A DNA stretch of 64,000 nucleotides. It comes from Acanthornis magna (Eukaryota > Chordata > Aves > Passeriformes > Acanthizidae). Shown one piece after another: positions 12,260-25,992 of this stretch (position 1 is its first letter; each line of letters opens with the position of its first letter). Below the pieces are notes generated by a model. That model did no database searches, was not told where the DNA came from, and was given only the letters and a program-made list of their open reading frames with translations. The stretch is from NCBI GenBank assembly GCA_036785705.1, contig JAWUZG010000159.1, positions 2,790,001-2,854,000 on the forward strand. Direction: 5' to 3'. A program made the translations under genes and the position numbers.

Positions 12260-12510
12260 TGCCATGTCAAAGCTTTTTATTAAAGTCTCTTAATCCCCAG
12301 ATTATCACCACAATAGTTTCACAGGCCCATTCCAGATAAGGCAGGCCCCATTGTGGAGATGCACATTGGAGGAGTTTTAATCTGCAAATTATTGGCATGC
12401 AAGACCATGAGGGGCTGCTTTGCTGTGTTGCCCGTTGCGTCAAGGGGAATTGAATATTTATAAAGACGACTTCAAATGGGCCATGCACTGTATTCCTCCC
12501 ACATATGTGC
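12260..12510. promoter_or_regulatory. Enhancer-like stretch with OTX-type and POU-like cores
   Basis: The stretch contains TAATCC (12291-12296, OTX/CRX type), GATTA, ATTAAAG and CTGCAAATTATTGGCATGCA words. Composition is unlike random decay. Conservation cannot be tested here, so this is a guess from motif density. Confidence 0.25.
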
Positions 12511-15500
12511 AATCCCCATGTGGCAGAGGGGCCCTGCTGAAAGAAAAAAAAACCTGCCGTGCCACCACGGCACACACGTGGAAGCTGTGCAGGCTGCATG
12601 GAGAGAGGGTGGAAGGGGCTGCTCCCCTCCTCCGAACACCCCATCTCAGCCGCGAAGGAGGCATGGTTTGATTTTTAACTGAGAAATGATGAGAGTGGAA
12701 AGGCAGAGTTGATGATGGAAACTCCGTTTCTCTCTGGAGCACCGGGGGAGGACAGCAAACAGATAAAGTCCCTGATAGGGATCCTTCGCTGACACAAAAT
12801 ATGCCATGTGGAGCGAAGGCTTATGCTGTATACAAAACTAATTAGCAGTTACCTTCTAGATTAAAGAACAACTCAAGCATCTGTTTCCCTGAAGCGATTT
12901 TTAAAAAAAGACGTGGCCCTCTTTAAAATAGCCTGACAGATTTTAAAATGTCACCTCTTGGGTCTGGGGGCTCCCAGAGGAGGTGTTGGGAGCCCAGGAG
13001 GGACTGTCCCTTCTGTGAGGTGTTCCCAGGCTCTCAGTGAGCTGCAGGACAAAGCAGGGGGTCCCTCTCTTTTCCCTTGAGGTGTTTGCACAAATACCTT
13101 GCTGCATCTCGCTGTGAGAGGCACCAAACAAAAAATCAACGTGGAAATTCTGTATAAACAGGAATGGATTGGGAGCATGGCAAGCCTGGGCAGGATGGGC
13201 TCAGTGATGGGGGGCAAAGCCCTTGGCACTGAGCTGAACCTCTAAAGCTGCGGGGGGAGGCAGCTTTGTAGATATAAACACACCTACACATCTGCATCCT
13301 GCTCCTTCAGGTGTCCCAGCACAGATGCCGCTGCACAAGGCCAAATCTTGGCCACCACTCAGAAAAATCCTCCTCCCGAGAGCCCAGCTCAGGGTCAGGC
13401 TGAGCATCCATCAGGGCAGCCCAGCCTCAGCCCCAGCAGCAATCTGAGAGCCTCTCTGTCAGCAGAGGTGGCTGAGGACAGCCCAGGACAGGGCTCCAGG
13501 TGTCATCTCCCGATGCTCCCCAGGCAGGAATGTCACTGGCATGGATCTGGCGCAGGATCTGCCACCTCGGACTCAGCCCTGGCTCTGCCACAGCCTTCCC
13601 TTACAACCTTGGAGCAGCTGCTTAGGTTCCTCCATGCCTGTTTCCCATCTGTTAGAAAATGACTGGGTATATTAAAGGTTCCTGGGAAGATAAGTAAACT
13701 GCGAGGCCATTATTAGCTATTACACTGATAGGGCCCAAATGCTCCTATTTTCTGTAACAGCTCAAGAACTTAAGCAGGCACTAAAAGGCTCTGGGAAAAT
13801 AAAGCTTTGCCTTTCTGGGGTGCTCTCTCAAAAGAGGGTGGTGTGTCTTCCACTAGAGCCAGCTCTCCATGCATTTTATGAAATTGCAATGCCCTTATTT
13901 CCCCTAACAGCCTTCGTTCCAGCCTGTGAAAGGGCCTTTGGCTCGTGGAAACCTTCCAATGCGCTCAGTATTACCTGCAATGCCTTTTTAATCATAATGT
14001 GCAGGTGCCGGAGCCTCCAAAGGGAAGGAGAAGGGAGAGGCCTGGTAATTGATCGCTGCACAGCCCCAGCAGGAGATGTTGCATTAGTCCAAAAATTACT
14101 TTGCTTTCTGGTTCCCAAAGTTCTTGGGAGTATAAAACAGGAGAGAGGGCTGTCTGTGAATCATCTGTCATTGCTTTTGGCTACAACCTTTTCATGACTT
14201 GTGGAAAAAAAAATTATAAATAAAGTGTGGGGGTGGGGGAAGTGACTAATTGAGTGCAAATTAAACACAGATGCCAAAAAAGCTGAGCATGTTTCTTCAG
14301 CCATCAGCACCCTGAGTGAGGGGTGGGAATGCCTCCAAGTCTTGCCAGGACTCAGCTACTGTGGAGCAGCGATGTAAAGAGCAGCAGCATCTGGCAGGAT
14401 GCAACAGAGGGTTTTCATGGGATGCAGTCAATGCAAAATGCTGGGGTTGGACACACTCAGGCCTGGGCAGGGGAGCTGATGCAGGGAATTGGCTCTTCTT
14501 GTCACTGCCCTGCTTGGAGGAAGCCAAAATAAAGGAGGGTTTATGCTGCGAGGAAATGTAAGGTGAGGAGCAGCGCCAGCAGGCAAAGGCAGAGCATCAT
14601 GGGCTCACCTGTGCCACCAAATTGGCAGACAAGGCCAGCAGCTCCCCCCAGATATGCAAATACACTGAATTAAACTGGTAGTCAGCTTAGGAACTTCTGC
14701 TCCAGCCAATAATACTTGAAGGATGAAATACCAGCGTCAATATATCCCGTGAGCCAAGCAGAACCATTTGTCTCCAGTTGTTCCCTCTCTGGCTCCATTA
14801 ATAAAGGCAGGCAAAGACACTCTGAGCACATTCCCTCTCAGAAATCTCCCCGAAGTTGGTGGCATTTGGAATCACACGAGGCAGCTGCACTGTGAGATAA
14901 AGTTCAATGATGTATTCAGACACGGCTCGGTTCGGAAGGTTCCATCTTTCATGGGAGCCTGGTGCCGAAATCCGCGCGCTGTTCCTTAAATGCGGAATTA
15001 CTCTTCCTCCTGCTTTGCACATATTGATGAATACACTTGAAGAATGGCCGGATTTCTGCAGAGCACTGTGCTTTCTTTTCCTGACACATGGATCCCCCTG
15101 CCAACACCACGGCCCTAATTAGTGCTCCCTTATTTCTGTTCACTGGTGAGGAAGCACGTGGCACCTTTCCACGAGCCTATAAATCCTCTCCCGACACAGA
15201 CGTGCACCATATTGCAATGGATGGGATGGAACCTCGGTGGGACTGCACTTCCATGTAGGTTTAATGCCATGGTAGCCAAAACAAGAGGAGCCACCTCCCC
15301 AAGCACAGCCTGGCACAGAGAGGCGAGGGATGCGCTTCCGAATTTCCCAGCCTGTCCCCACCATGTCCCTGTCCCCTAAGAGGCACACGCTCTGCACCTG
15401 GGTCAGCTGTTGAAACTGGATTTGTGTATTTTCAAAAAATAAATAAATAAATCCAGAATAGACGCTTGGTCATAAAGGCAGGTGTGATTTGTGCAGTTTA

Positions 15501-17650
15501 ATATAACACAGCAAACGCAAGAGCAAGGAGGAAGAAATGGCAGGGACAGGATGAACCCTGGAGATCGAGCTCTGAGAAAGGAGGGTTAGGAAAGCCCTTA
15601 AATAAAACAGAAAGAGGGCAGGGGCATATCTGCCTTCAGCTCTCCTCCAGACAGAGCAAGGCACATCCCCTCCCAAACCTGGCCAGCCTTGCAGGTCAGA
15701 AATTTTGTGTGAATATGTACTCGAGGTTATTGTTCTTCCCATGCTGGGGAGAGTTATTTGGAGTCTCCTGCTGGTGTTAAATTAAATTACCCATATAAAT
15801 AGCACCGGAGGTGACGGACAATAAATCCCACAGCTTTGCAAGCAGGCTGCTGCACTGGGCTGAAAGGTAGAGCTATTGTAACATGCCCTAAAAGGCTATT
15901 TAAGTTACATCTCATCAGACCTCACCTGGTGTAAGTTACTTTACAGCCCTTCCCTGCAATGATATCCAGCTCCTGCTGTACAAGAGCCAAGCCTACCAAA
16001 TGCCTAAGGAGTGAGTGGAAAAGTGCCTTAATTATTCCTACTGTGTTATTTTTGGGTTTCCACTAATTTTGCTAAAAATCCATCTGAGTGTCTCTATACT
16101 CAAATTTCTAACATTTTAAAATAGTGCTTCTTAAATATATATATAAAATGCCTGCTCAACAATTACTTCTTTTTTTTTCTCCTTAAATATCCATCTTACT
16201 TTGCAAGGTTACTCCCTACTGCTCCTTTTCAAGATTAAAACAAGAAGTTAAAACAAGTGAGAGAATGAATTTTCCCCAGGGAAGCTAACAAAATTCATAT
16301 CCCAGCAAGCAGCATCTCAGGGAGCAGTGATGCCAGACACGTACAGTTGATGTAAAATGCTTGAAATTAGGAATATATGCAGTGTTCAAAAAATATCAAC
16401 AGCAAAAGGCTCGGCAGTTTTGTGTTTAACAGGGGTATGGTAACTGCCCACCAAATAAAAGCATAGATAGGATGAGAGGAAAATTAGAGGCTTATTTTTT
16501 AAAAAAACAGAATGTCTCTAAGCCAAATTAACCCCTAATGTAAGCCCACTAAACCTGATGGGCATCCAGAGGTAACCTGAATCTTTTGCTTTGTTTTCCA
16601 CTTGTTTTAGAGGAGACAGACTATTTTTATGCTGCTGGCCAAGAGAGAGAGTGTGAGGACTGATAGTCAATTCAAGGCTGTAAAGTGCTGCATTGCTGTG
16701 AAGTATTTAATTTAGATCCTTTTTGTTTTTCTGGGGACATAGCCTGAGCTGTCTGCAAGGAAAAAAGGTGAGGTGCAGCTCAGAAATTGCGGTGATGTAA
16801 AAAATTAGGGGGAGATTATAAAAAAAGGACAAGAAAATGAAACAACAACGAAAACCTATCACAGAGTGTGAAATTCACCTGGATCCCTCCTAAGGGGTTT
16901 GCACATTTGTGTGATTAGAGTCATATTTATAGGAAAATCTTGTCACTTCTCCTCACACTCTGTGGGACTGTAAAACACATCACTGCTGCTCTTGGTTTTG
17001 GAAGAAGCTGCTGGAAACAGAACACGTGCACGAAGGGCAAATCCTATGGTCCAGGAGGATCTTACCCACCTAAAGGGTCCTGAAAAATGTACAAAAGCAG
17101 GATTTCCTCCTGGTAACCTGCAAGAAATACAGGCTGGCATTAAAATTAACAAACAAACAAGCAAAGAAGGGCTCAGTTTAAACCTCACGTCCTCATTAGC
17201 AGGACCTTGCTCAGTTGTCAATTAAAAAATCTCCATGATCCCCTAAAGATTTATAAAATATTGTAATTATTGTTGCTGCAACCAGCGACATCCCAAGCAC
17301 GTTGTGTGCTGCTGGAGGAACAAATAAATAAACAGGAGAGTGAGGGAGAACCAGAGGGAGTGGAAGAAGTGATAAAGAGGCAAAATGAAAAAGAAGAACC
17401 CAAGCCTGTGCTGCCAATCTTTCTGCTCCTCTAAACTGATATTTGATTTCTGAGCATATCATAACACAGCATTGATAGATCTATTTCTCTCGCAGGGCTG
17501 TCCAGTTTCATATATTTCAAGTCGCCAGTGCTGTGCTGTGAAACCTCACCCAACCCATTTTCCCCAGGAGGAGCTCCTCGGGCAGAAATGGGGATATTCC
17601 TTTTTCTGGTTGTCACAGGGATGTGTTGTGCGCCTAATATATATACATTT

Positions 17651-17676
17651 AAAAAAAAAAAAATTTAAAAAAAAAA
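17651..17676. repeat. Poly-A tract interrupted by TTT
   Basis: Thirteen A, then TTT, then ten A. No LINE or SINE body recognised upstream, so it is simple low-complexity DNA. Confidence 0.9.
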
Positions 17677-20600
17677 GGCATGCAGAAAGCAGCCAGAGCC
17701 CTGAACCAAAGATAAAAGCCTAAACAAGTGCACTGAAGTGTAAGGTTAAACGGAGAGGGAAAAGCCATTAGGGACAGTAGAGCTTTGGAAAAGTGTAGAA
17801 ATAATTCTAAAGGAGAGAGGGGTGGGGAAGTATATCTTGAAGACAGAGAAGTCATAAAAACATGGAGAGCTATTGTTGGAGCTCAAGACAATACAAATGA
17901 CTTCCCCAGTCTAAATTGACTCTGGCAGAGATCTCAGGTCTGAAGTAGGATGGTATTTCTGACTGTAAACTCCTTTTGAGGCCTGTCTGCCTGAACACAA
18001 ACAGAAGCAACATTGTCACCACAAAAATAATAAAACAGCAATCGTTTTGTTGGCTTGTCACATATTACAGCTAATTATTTAATTACTCCAATTTAAAATT
18101 TTACTAGATTTAGCATCAAAGCATAAAAATCTAGTGATTGCAGTGTCAGAAAGGAATAATATAATTAACGTATTTAGTAGTAACATATTAAACTGTTGAT
18201 TGCACTGCATTAATCAGCAGAGATGATACGATCCATGGGAGTTATATGGAACTGTTTGGGACTGGGCTGTCTTTGTCCCCATCCCACATCACTGTGGAGG
18301 CTCTTTTCCCAGGGATGTACTGGAGGTCCCCAAAACTGCTCGAGTTTGCACAGACCTGAGCTCACAGACCTGAACTTCACACTGCTCCTCCCACGGAGAC
18401 ACACGACTCAGACTGAAGCATTTAAATGAACCAAGGTCTAATTCCCTGAGTTACCCACAACACACCAAATTCAGAAGCAGCTTGGGGGTCCTCTCGAGGC
18501 AAAAAAATTATTTTTATAGTCACCTCCAAAATTAGCTTTCTGGTCACCCAGCAATTAGAAGCAGAAAAATTGTTTCTGCCTGACATAACCAAATAACATT
18601 TCTTTTTTCTCTCCATGGCTCCAGAGCCAGGCAGCCAACAGAGGGAGCAGGAATTCCTGAGCAGCACCACATGCCTGGGCTCTGCCATCCCCTCGGCTGT
18701 TGGATTGCTGATCATGCTGGCACACAAAGCAGGAGGCAGCGAAAGGTGCCAGCCTTGGAGGAACGATGTGCTCAGAACTCCCTGCTCCTGACAGGACATG
18801 GAACTGCTCATCTCCTCAGAGGATCCTGCTCCAAACACCAGCAGTGATCTGAAAATGGGGAAGTGAAGCAAGGCACCGGAAAAGGCAAGGCCAGTCTGGA
18901 AAGAAAGATGTGAAGCAGCAAGAGATGAGAAGGGTTTGTATTTTTGAGCTTAGCTCTCTTCTTCAAAATTTTTCCCTGGTCAATAAGGGGAAAGACAGGA
19001 GCAGAAAAAGATAGCAGGTGGAACATACAGACAAAACCAAACATACTTGTCTAATAATTACAAATTACACCAATTCATTTTCTCAGATTAATTTCTGTCT
19101 GAAAAGAACTGCTCTGTATTCCCTCTTCTCCATCAGCAAGCACAATGAGTGCTCTGCTTGCCTTTCTTGTGGGACATGTCATGTTCTCCAGCGTCACAGA
19201 AATCCATGCCCACAGCAGGAATGCTCCCTGCACCCATCCGGGTTCCAGACCCACATCTCTCCACAGGCACTTTGCTCTCCAGCCACCCCTGGGACAGATA
19301 AATAAGTGTTTTTCTGTGATAGAGCTGTTTCTTTATCCCAGCTGAAAAAGCCATTTTCCTATAGCTTTATCTAAAAGCTATGGATTTTTGTTAGTATTCA
19401 CATCACAGGCAGGTTGGAACTTCCCAGTGTGCTGCTTTTTTAGAGACAAGGGGCATTGCTGTGCAAAGTTTGCAGGGTTTCACAGCAGCAAGGGAGAGGT
19501 GCACACGGGCAGCAGAAAGGCACATCAGGCTGATAGAAACTGCTAAATTCCACACTGCCCCAGCTGCCTGTGACTCCTCATCCGCACGTAAACGAGGCGT
19601 TGTTGCAAGACTAGCACAGGCTGTATTCTTCAAATTAAAAGAAATAATTTACTTAGGGGTTTTTTTTTCCTCCCCAAATAACAGAATTCAAATATATTAT
19701 TTGAAAAATTACATTTTCTTTTTCCACCTCGCTGCGTCCAATGATTGTGGTGTGATTATTAAACACTTCATAAATAATAATGTGACATTTTTAGATTGTG
19801 TGTCTGATTAAGCAGCCATTCTTCTCTCCCTGACTGCGGCCGTGGACAGATGAGATTGCTGCAGACGCCGCAATCTTTGTGGCTCCTTCCCTGGGGATCA
19901 GGGATCAGAAGTCACCCCATAACCCAATTAAATCAGAGAGGATATGAGCTGATCACTTCAGGCCAGCTCCAAAATTCACAGTATCCATGAGGCATCCTGG
20001 CAGGAACTTCTCTGAGCAGCAGCTCTGACCCATGAGCACAGCTCGATGCATTTTCCAGGGGGGATATTTTACATAGTGAGTCACTTTTTCTGCAGTGGGT
20101 TTTAATTTCACTCAGTTAGGGTTTGGTACTAAGAAGCCTGCTCTAAGAGCAGGCAGTTCCAGACGAAGACAGAACTAAATCCAGGGAACTGAAATATAAG
20201 AGAAGACAGGTGTTATCTACAAGCAAATAAGTGAACCTGAGAGATAAATACTCTCACAATGAGGGATCAGAGTCCTTTGAGGATCAATGCGTTGCCTCCT
20301 CAAAAAGTTTACTGCCCCTTCTAGACAGAAAAAAATAGTAAAATTCTTTATTAAATAAAAGGCCAGAATCCAGTGGCATTTATCCCCTGGTTATTGCAGT
20401 GCCTACGATGCAGCTGTGCCTCTCAGAGCTGTCACACAGAGCAGCGCAGATGTCAGTGAAAGGCACCATCTCCTCACCCAAATTCTCCCTTGCCTAGAGT
20501 GGCATTCGGGTGACTTCATCCCAGTCAGAAAACCCAAACGCTTTCCCTTTTTTTTCTGGGCACAATCACCATTTCAGAGAAATGACCAAAGAAGGCATCC

Positions 20601-23262
20601 CCTCTCCATAAACCCTCCCAGCCATCTGCCTGGATATTCCTGACCTTTCATATTATGCAGGCGGGAGGTGGAAAGGATGGGATAAGGAGTGTGGGGGGGA
20701 GAGGGAGGTGTGGAAAAATGTCTTTGCTGTAACAATGACTTATTGCATTTGGATAATCTCTCTTCTTGTCCCGCTGCTAACATGGTAATCTCTCTCCACC
20801 TCCTGCATGTCAATAATGCAATAACCTGCTCCCCGCCTGCATCAATAACACAACAGCCGCTCTCCGCTTTCAGCGGCACTGATGAATTCTAGAATTGCAA
20901 CAGCTCAGATGGTCCATGCGAGCTCGTCCCTGCCTCCCACCCTCATTACATTTTAATTTCACTTTAAAGACAGTTGCTATCAGCATTGTTTGGCTACAGC
21001 TTCTGTAAAATAAGCTCAGGCTGTGTGTGAACTCGGGAGGCTCCTTGGCTCAGCACAGGTGTCGGGATATTTTCTATCAGTGTGGTTGCTTTGTATATTC
21101 TCAATTGAAAAATTAAGGCAAGCTTTGCCAAAGACTTAACTGGCCAACAGCTCAATGAATTCTCCAAAGAAGCTGCCCTAGGCTCGGCACTTCTGAAAAT
21201 CTGTTACTTATGCTCAGCGTGGCAGGTCAGATGCTCAGCTCACTGTCCTCATTGCAACCTTCAAATCTGTGCCAGTTACACTGACACCAATCCACCAGCT
21301 ATTGATTAATCAGTGTTGGTTTAAAGCATAAACACACACAAGTGCTCTCCACAGACATGTTAAGTAAATTACGGTTTAAAAAAAATTTGATCTGATAACA
21401 ACAGCTAAAAAATAGTTAAAGCCAGTGTGACAGGATGGAAAAACTATCTGAAAGCATAATCAAGTATGCTTAATATCAGAGAGCATATGGCAAAAAGATC
21501 TTGTAAGAGAATCCTTAATACTACAGTGGGCCTCACACACTGATTAATATCACCTCCTCTGTATGGTCTAGCATGGAGAGATTCAAGCAGAAGCTGATAA
21601 TTTTCAGAAATGCCGCTCCTCATAATGATAGAAGATGAGATTCTGTGAGTTATGTTGAGAATTATTGGCAAAGGTTAGGTGATTTCCCACTGGTGCTAGA
21701 GGGAAAACATTGCTTGCAAATTACCAGCATTTGTCAGTACTAATATCACATCCCCCAGCCACCTCAACTGTCAACATTAATAGGTGTCTTTACAGAAAAA
21801 GGGGTGACGATAGTCAGGCTTGATCAGACCTTGAAATGAGGAGCATGATAGGGAGAATAAAGACATGGAAATGTGCTTGCAGTGGCTCCTGCCTCAGCTC
21901 CCAACATCCCACCCGTCGCTGTGTGGGTGGCACTGCTCACCACGCTCTGCCAATTATCACATTTGCTTCCCTGTTCCCTCTCTCCCATCTCTCCTTCCTT
22001 CGCTGGGTGGATTTCACTAAGCCTCTTCCATCCTCTCTCTTTCCAGGGACTGCTCTGCTTTCGCCTCACTGTCATTAGCCCAATGTTTCTGTTTCCAAGA
22101 AGCAAATGCAAGATGCTTTTCTGAGAAAAACTATGCGAGATGTGAGGCTTTCTGGAAGGTTTTCTGGTGCCTGGGTAATGTCAGACCTTGATTATTCTCC
22201 TCCCAGTCCCCTGTAGAGCCCTTGGGCACCCTGGATCCCATGGCAAGGAGCCCACAGCTCCTTAGGAGAGAGGTGAGAGACAAGGGGTCCCTGCCAGGCT
22301 TCTGTCACCCTCCCTCCCACCTGGGCACAGCAGCAGCTCTGCCATCCCTTGCAGTATCTTACCTCCTATTTAAACCTTGAAAGCTTCCAGTGGTCCTAGG
22401 ATGGCAAGGTTTGGATGACCCTGGGGAGCAGCCCAACACACAGCTGTATTTACCTGTTCTGTGAGTGCAGAGTTCCTCAGATAAAACCAACACAGGTCTG
22501 CACCGCTGGCAGGGTAGTGATCATCACTGCTGCTCAGCAATTAATTAGTGTTCTGCTGAAGAGTTGCTAAGGTATTTTCCCTCCCTGCTTTCCCTCTGTA
22601 CATGTCTCGGGAAAGGACCTGCCAACACCTGGAATTCAGCTCTGGTAACTTGTCTTTGTTTCAAGCAGGCAAAATAAACCGTGGCTTCGCTCCCTACATC
22701 TTCATCCTCCAGGCTGCTCAGCCCTGCAGCTGGGGACAGGGAGCAGCTTTGTCCCTGAGTCAATGCACAGGCCTTGGTGCCCCAACCAAGGAGAGCACAT
22801 AAAATACAGACATCTGCTCTCCTGAGCCTTTCAGCACCAGAGGTAGCATTAATTTAGCTCGGCCACAACCAGAGATAAAAATAATTTCCATTCGACTCCT
22901 CCTTCTGTCAAACTGAATAAAATATAGTTCACTTCTTCACCTCGCCTGGCCCCTCGGTGATTAACATTAGCAAATGCAATCAGCCCGTGGCCACATCACC
23001 ACTCTGCATTAATGCAAAACTGGGGGAGGGCCTTGGCTACTATCAGCACAAAAAGAGAGCCTCACCTTTTAATATGGTCATTCCTCACATGGCTGCTGGT
23101 GATAAAAGAAGCTGTCAAAACAGACGGACAGCCCAGCGCAGGCAGAGATCAGAGATTTGTGGTGGTTTCTCAGGGAAAGAGAAGGAAAAGCAGGCAGGAA
23201 GCTCTGCAAACATCCTCAGCAGGTACCAGTCATGGAGTAACGAGGTGCTCCTTGCCACACAG

Positions 23263-23458
23263 AGTCATGGAATTATAGAATTATAGACTGGCCTGGGTTG
23301 GAAGGGACCTTAAAGATTTTCTCGTTCCATCCACCTGGGCAGGGACACCTTCCCCTAGACCAGGCTGCTCAGAGCTCCATCCAGCCTGGCCTTGGACACT
23401 TCCAGGGATGGGACAGCCACAGCTTCTCTGGACAGCCTGTGCCACTTTCTGCTCAGAC
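23263..23458 (-). mobile_element. CR1 LINE 3'-end fragment, minus strand
   Basis: The left edge reads GAGTCATGGAATTATAGAATTATAGA and then GGTTGGAAGGGACCTTAAAGAT, the reverse complement of the CR1 3' terminus. It continues into CATCCAGCCTGGCCTTGGAC, typical of the CR1 3'UTR. Only about 200 bases remain. Confidence 0.93.
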
Positions 23459-25214
23459 AGCTCTGAATGCAGGTGCAAATGCTGATTCTGCCAAAATCCT
23501 GTGTCTACAAGGTGAAACCACCACCAACAGCAAAACGACTTCCGTCTGAGGGGGGTTTGGTTCTTGGGTTGTGAAAACCCCAGATGTCCTCCCTGAGCAG
23601 TGAAAATATGAAAAGTGTCAGGTTTGATGCCAAATATCTCGTTCTAACCCTGCCTGTGATCCCATGGCTCTGCAGCACACACCACCCACACAAGCACACA
23701 TCCAGATAATCGAAGAATTAATAACTGAGTCTTTAACAACCTCATTCACCCTCGATAAAATGGGTGAAGGGACACAAGGCTGGTTGCCCTTGGGACTGGA
23801 CTGTCAGCATCTCCGTGCAGCAGTATGGCTTGAAAAACTGCACACAGAATCTCAGCCCACATTTAGAAGACTTTTTTTCCTTAAAACTACTTCCTATGAT
23901 CCATAGATCTGTTGTTTTAAGGCAGTTGAATTCATTATTCTCCTCAGATAACATTAAATGCTCAAATACTTTCTTTTCCTTTCTTTGCCTACACCCTCCT
24001 CTTTGGCAAATAGGACTCTCAAGTCCCTTCTGATCACTAATAACATGGGCTTTCATACCCTCCTGGAACAAGTGAAATTTCTTTGACGTCTTAACTTCGC
24101 ACAAATAGATTTTAATGAGGGAATATCACCTTGCCTTGAGCTAACTCTCTTCCTTTGCTCTTCCAAGGCTTTTGTAGTCATTTCCTTACAACTTACAGAA
24201 CATTAAAGTTCAGCAAAGTGTTTGAACACTGCCTACCATTTCCCCAGGAACTTTGTTTATTCGCTTCAGACTGTCGCAGGAGGGACACACTTTCAAAGAT
24301 GTGATGTAAATCAGGCGAAGGAAGAACATTTTCTGCTACTCTCCATTGTCCCGACATGGTCTCTGGTGTCATTTTGGGGAGCTGCATGCAAAGGCACCTC
24401 CCATTGGGTGGCAACCAGGGTGATGCTGATAATATAAATAAGGCTCTGATGTCACGGTGCTCAAAAGGGCTGAGAAACCAGACAATTCCCATGCTGTCAT
24501 CTCCTGAAAGGTTGCCAGCCCAGGGAGACACCAGGGGATGGACTTTTCTCAGAACAGTTTGTCCTCTGGGGTGGAGCAAAGTGTCCCTGTGAAATGTGGC
24601 ACAGCACCGAGATCCTGGGCAGGCGTTCACTGAACCCATGGGTGGGATTCAGCTGTCCCCCTGCAACCTCTTCCCTTTGCCGATAATTTCCTGTAATTAA
24701 GCCATATGTAAGACTCTTTCACTCTGTCAGAAGCAGAGACCTTCTGCTGCCCATATGCCAGAAAGATAAATGAAGGGCAAAGCTCCCGTGAAGAAGGCGA
24801 ACTTTTTGCTTCTTGATTAAAGAACAGCAAAGGCCCTTCCATAAATGTGTCTGCTGGTGCCCAGATGTTCTGATAAATGAGCAAGACCCACAGTGAGACA
24901 CAGGAGTCCCCAAGGACAGGCAAGAAGTAGCTGGTGAGCACAGGCTCTGTGTTTCCAGCTGCCCTACAGATGTAGGATTGGGGTGTTCCCAGCATCAGGT
25001 CCTACCCCAGCACAGGTCACTGCTGCTAGGGCTGGCTCAGTCCCCAGATTTACACCTGGGAGTAAAGGGAGAGCAGCTGAGGGAAGCTGGGAACAGCCAC
25101 ACCCTTCTCAGTGGTGCCCACCGGGAGGACCAGAGGCAGTGGGCACAAAGTGAAGAGCAGGAAATTCTGTTTAAATGTATGGAAACACATTTCCCTGTGA
25201 GGGTGAAGAACAGG

Positions 25215-25352
25215 AACAGTTGCTCAGAGCTCTTGTGGAGTCTCCATCCTTGGGGAGGTTCAAAATGCTCTGAGGTGGTCCTGAGGTGGCCCAAGGGGAC
25301 CTGAACGAGATCTCCAGAGGTCTCTGACACCTCAACCATTCTGTGAGTCTGC
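25215..25352 (+). mobile_element. CR1 LINE 3'-end fragment, plus strand
   Basis: It contains TCTTGTGGAGTCTCCATCCT, then GAGATCTCCAGAGGTCTCTG and ACCATTCTGTGAGTCTG at the right end, matching the order of the CR1 3' tail. It is decayed and truncated, and its left limit is uncertain. Confidence 0.85.
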
Positions 25353-25932
25353 TACAGAGTATGGAGCAAGGAGCCTGAATTCTGAGCACTTCGAGCTGTC
25401 AAAACTGAAATTATTCAAATTTCTTGAAATACCAGGGAAAGGGGAGTTCTCATCTTATAGACAATTTATTTCTGTAGATTTGCCGGAGAGAAGAGACAAA
25501 TATCTGCCGTTGTTGATCTCACTGCACTTCAACAAGTGCAACAACAGAAATCTAAATAAGCTCAAACCTTTCATGGAATCTACAGTAAATTGTTAGCTGA
25601 TGTGGTTTCTTTTTTAAATTGTAAATATATAGATAAGGGCAGGGATCTAGGGTTTAGTGCAATAGAAACAGAAAGCTGATTCAGCAGAACAAGGCGTAGT
25701 CATAAAAGATTTATTACGCTTTATCAGCAATATCCACAGTCTTTCTGTGATTAGAGTTGCATTGTGTGTAATTATCTTATAGAAATTCTGCTCTTTGATG
25801 TGCTTTATCCACCATGCTGAAATACACTTCAATTCTAGTGGGTTTTCATGGTTGACTGGAATTTACATTAATTCCTTTGGGTCTGCAGGGCCAGCCTGGT
25901 CTGTCACTAGCAAACTCTTCATAAATATTCAT

Positions 25933-25992
25933 TTATATCTATATATGTATGTGTGTGTGTGTATATGTATACACCCACATATATATTATATG
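25933..25992. repeat. Compound TA/TG microsatellite
   Basis: Alternating AT, GT and AT runs (tatgtatgtgtgtgtgtgta then acacccacatatatat). Purine-pyrimidine alternation throughout. Confidence 0.85.

Larger units (their letters stand above)
8766..23262. other. Large non-coding interval
   Basis: No coding exon, tRNA or rRNA recognised. Open frames of 60-155 residues have no domains. It holds homopolymer tracts (10411-10452, 12217-12239, 17651-17676) and several AT-rich stretches with dense homeodomain-like cores that resemble conserved enhancers, the best at 12260-12510. No transposon end identified. Confidence 0.6.

Noticed and set aside
13739..14197. 152-residue open frame
   Set aside because: No recognisable domain, splice context or codon bias; within chance for this length of sequence.
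19853..19876. Small hairpin with 7-base arms (AGATTGC / GCAATCT) and a 10-base loop
   Set aside because: Too short to support an RNA gene; expected by chance in 64 kb.
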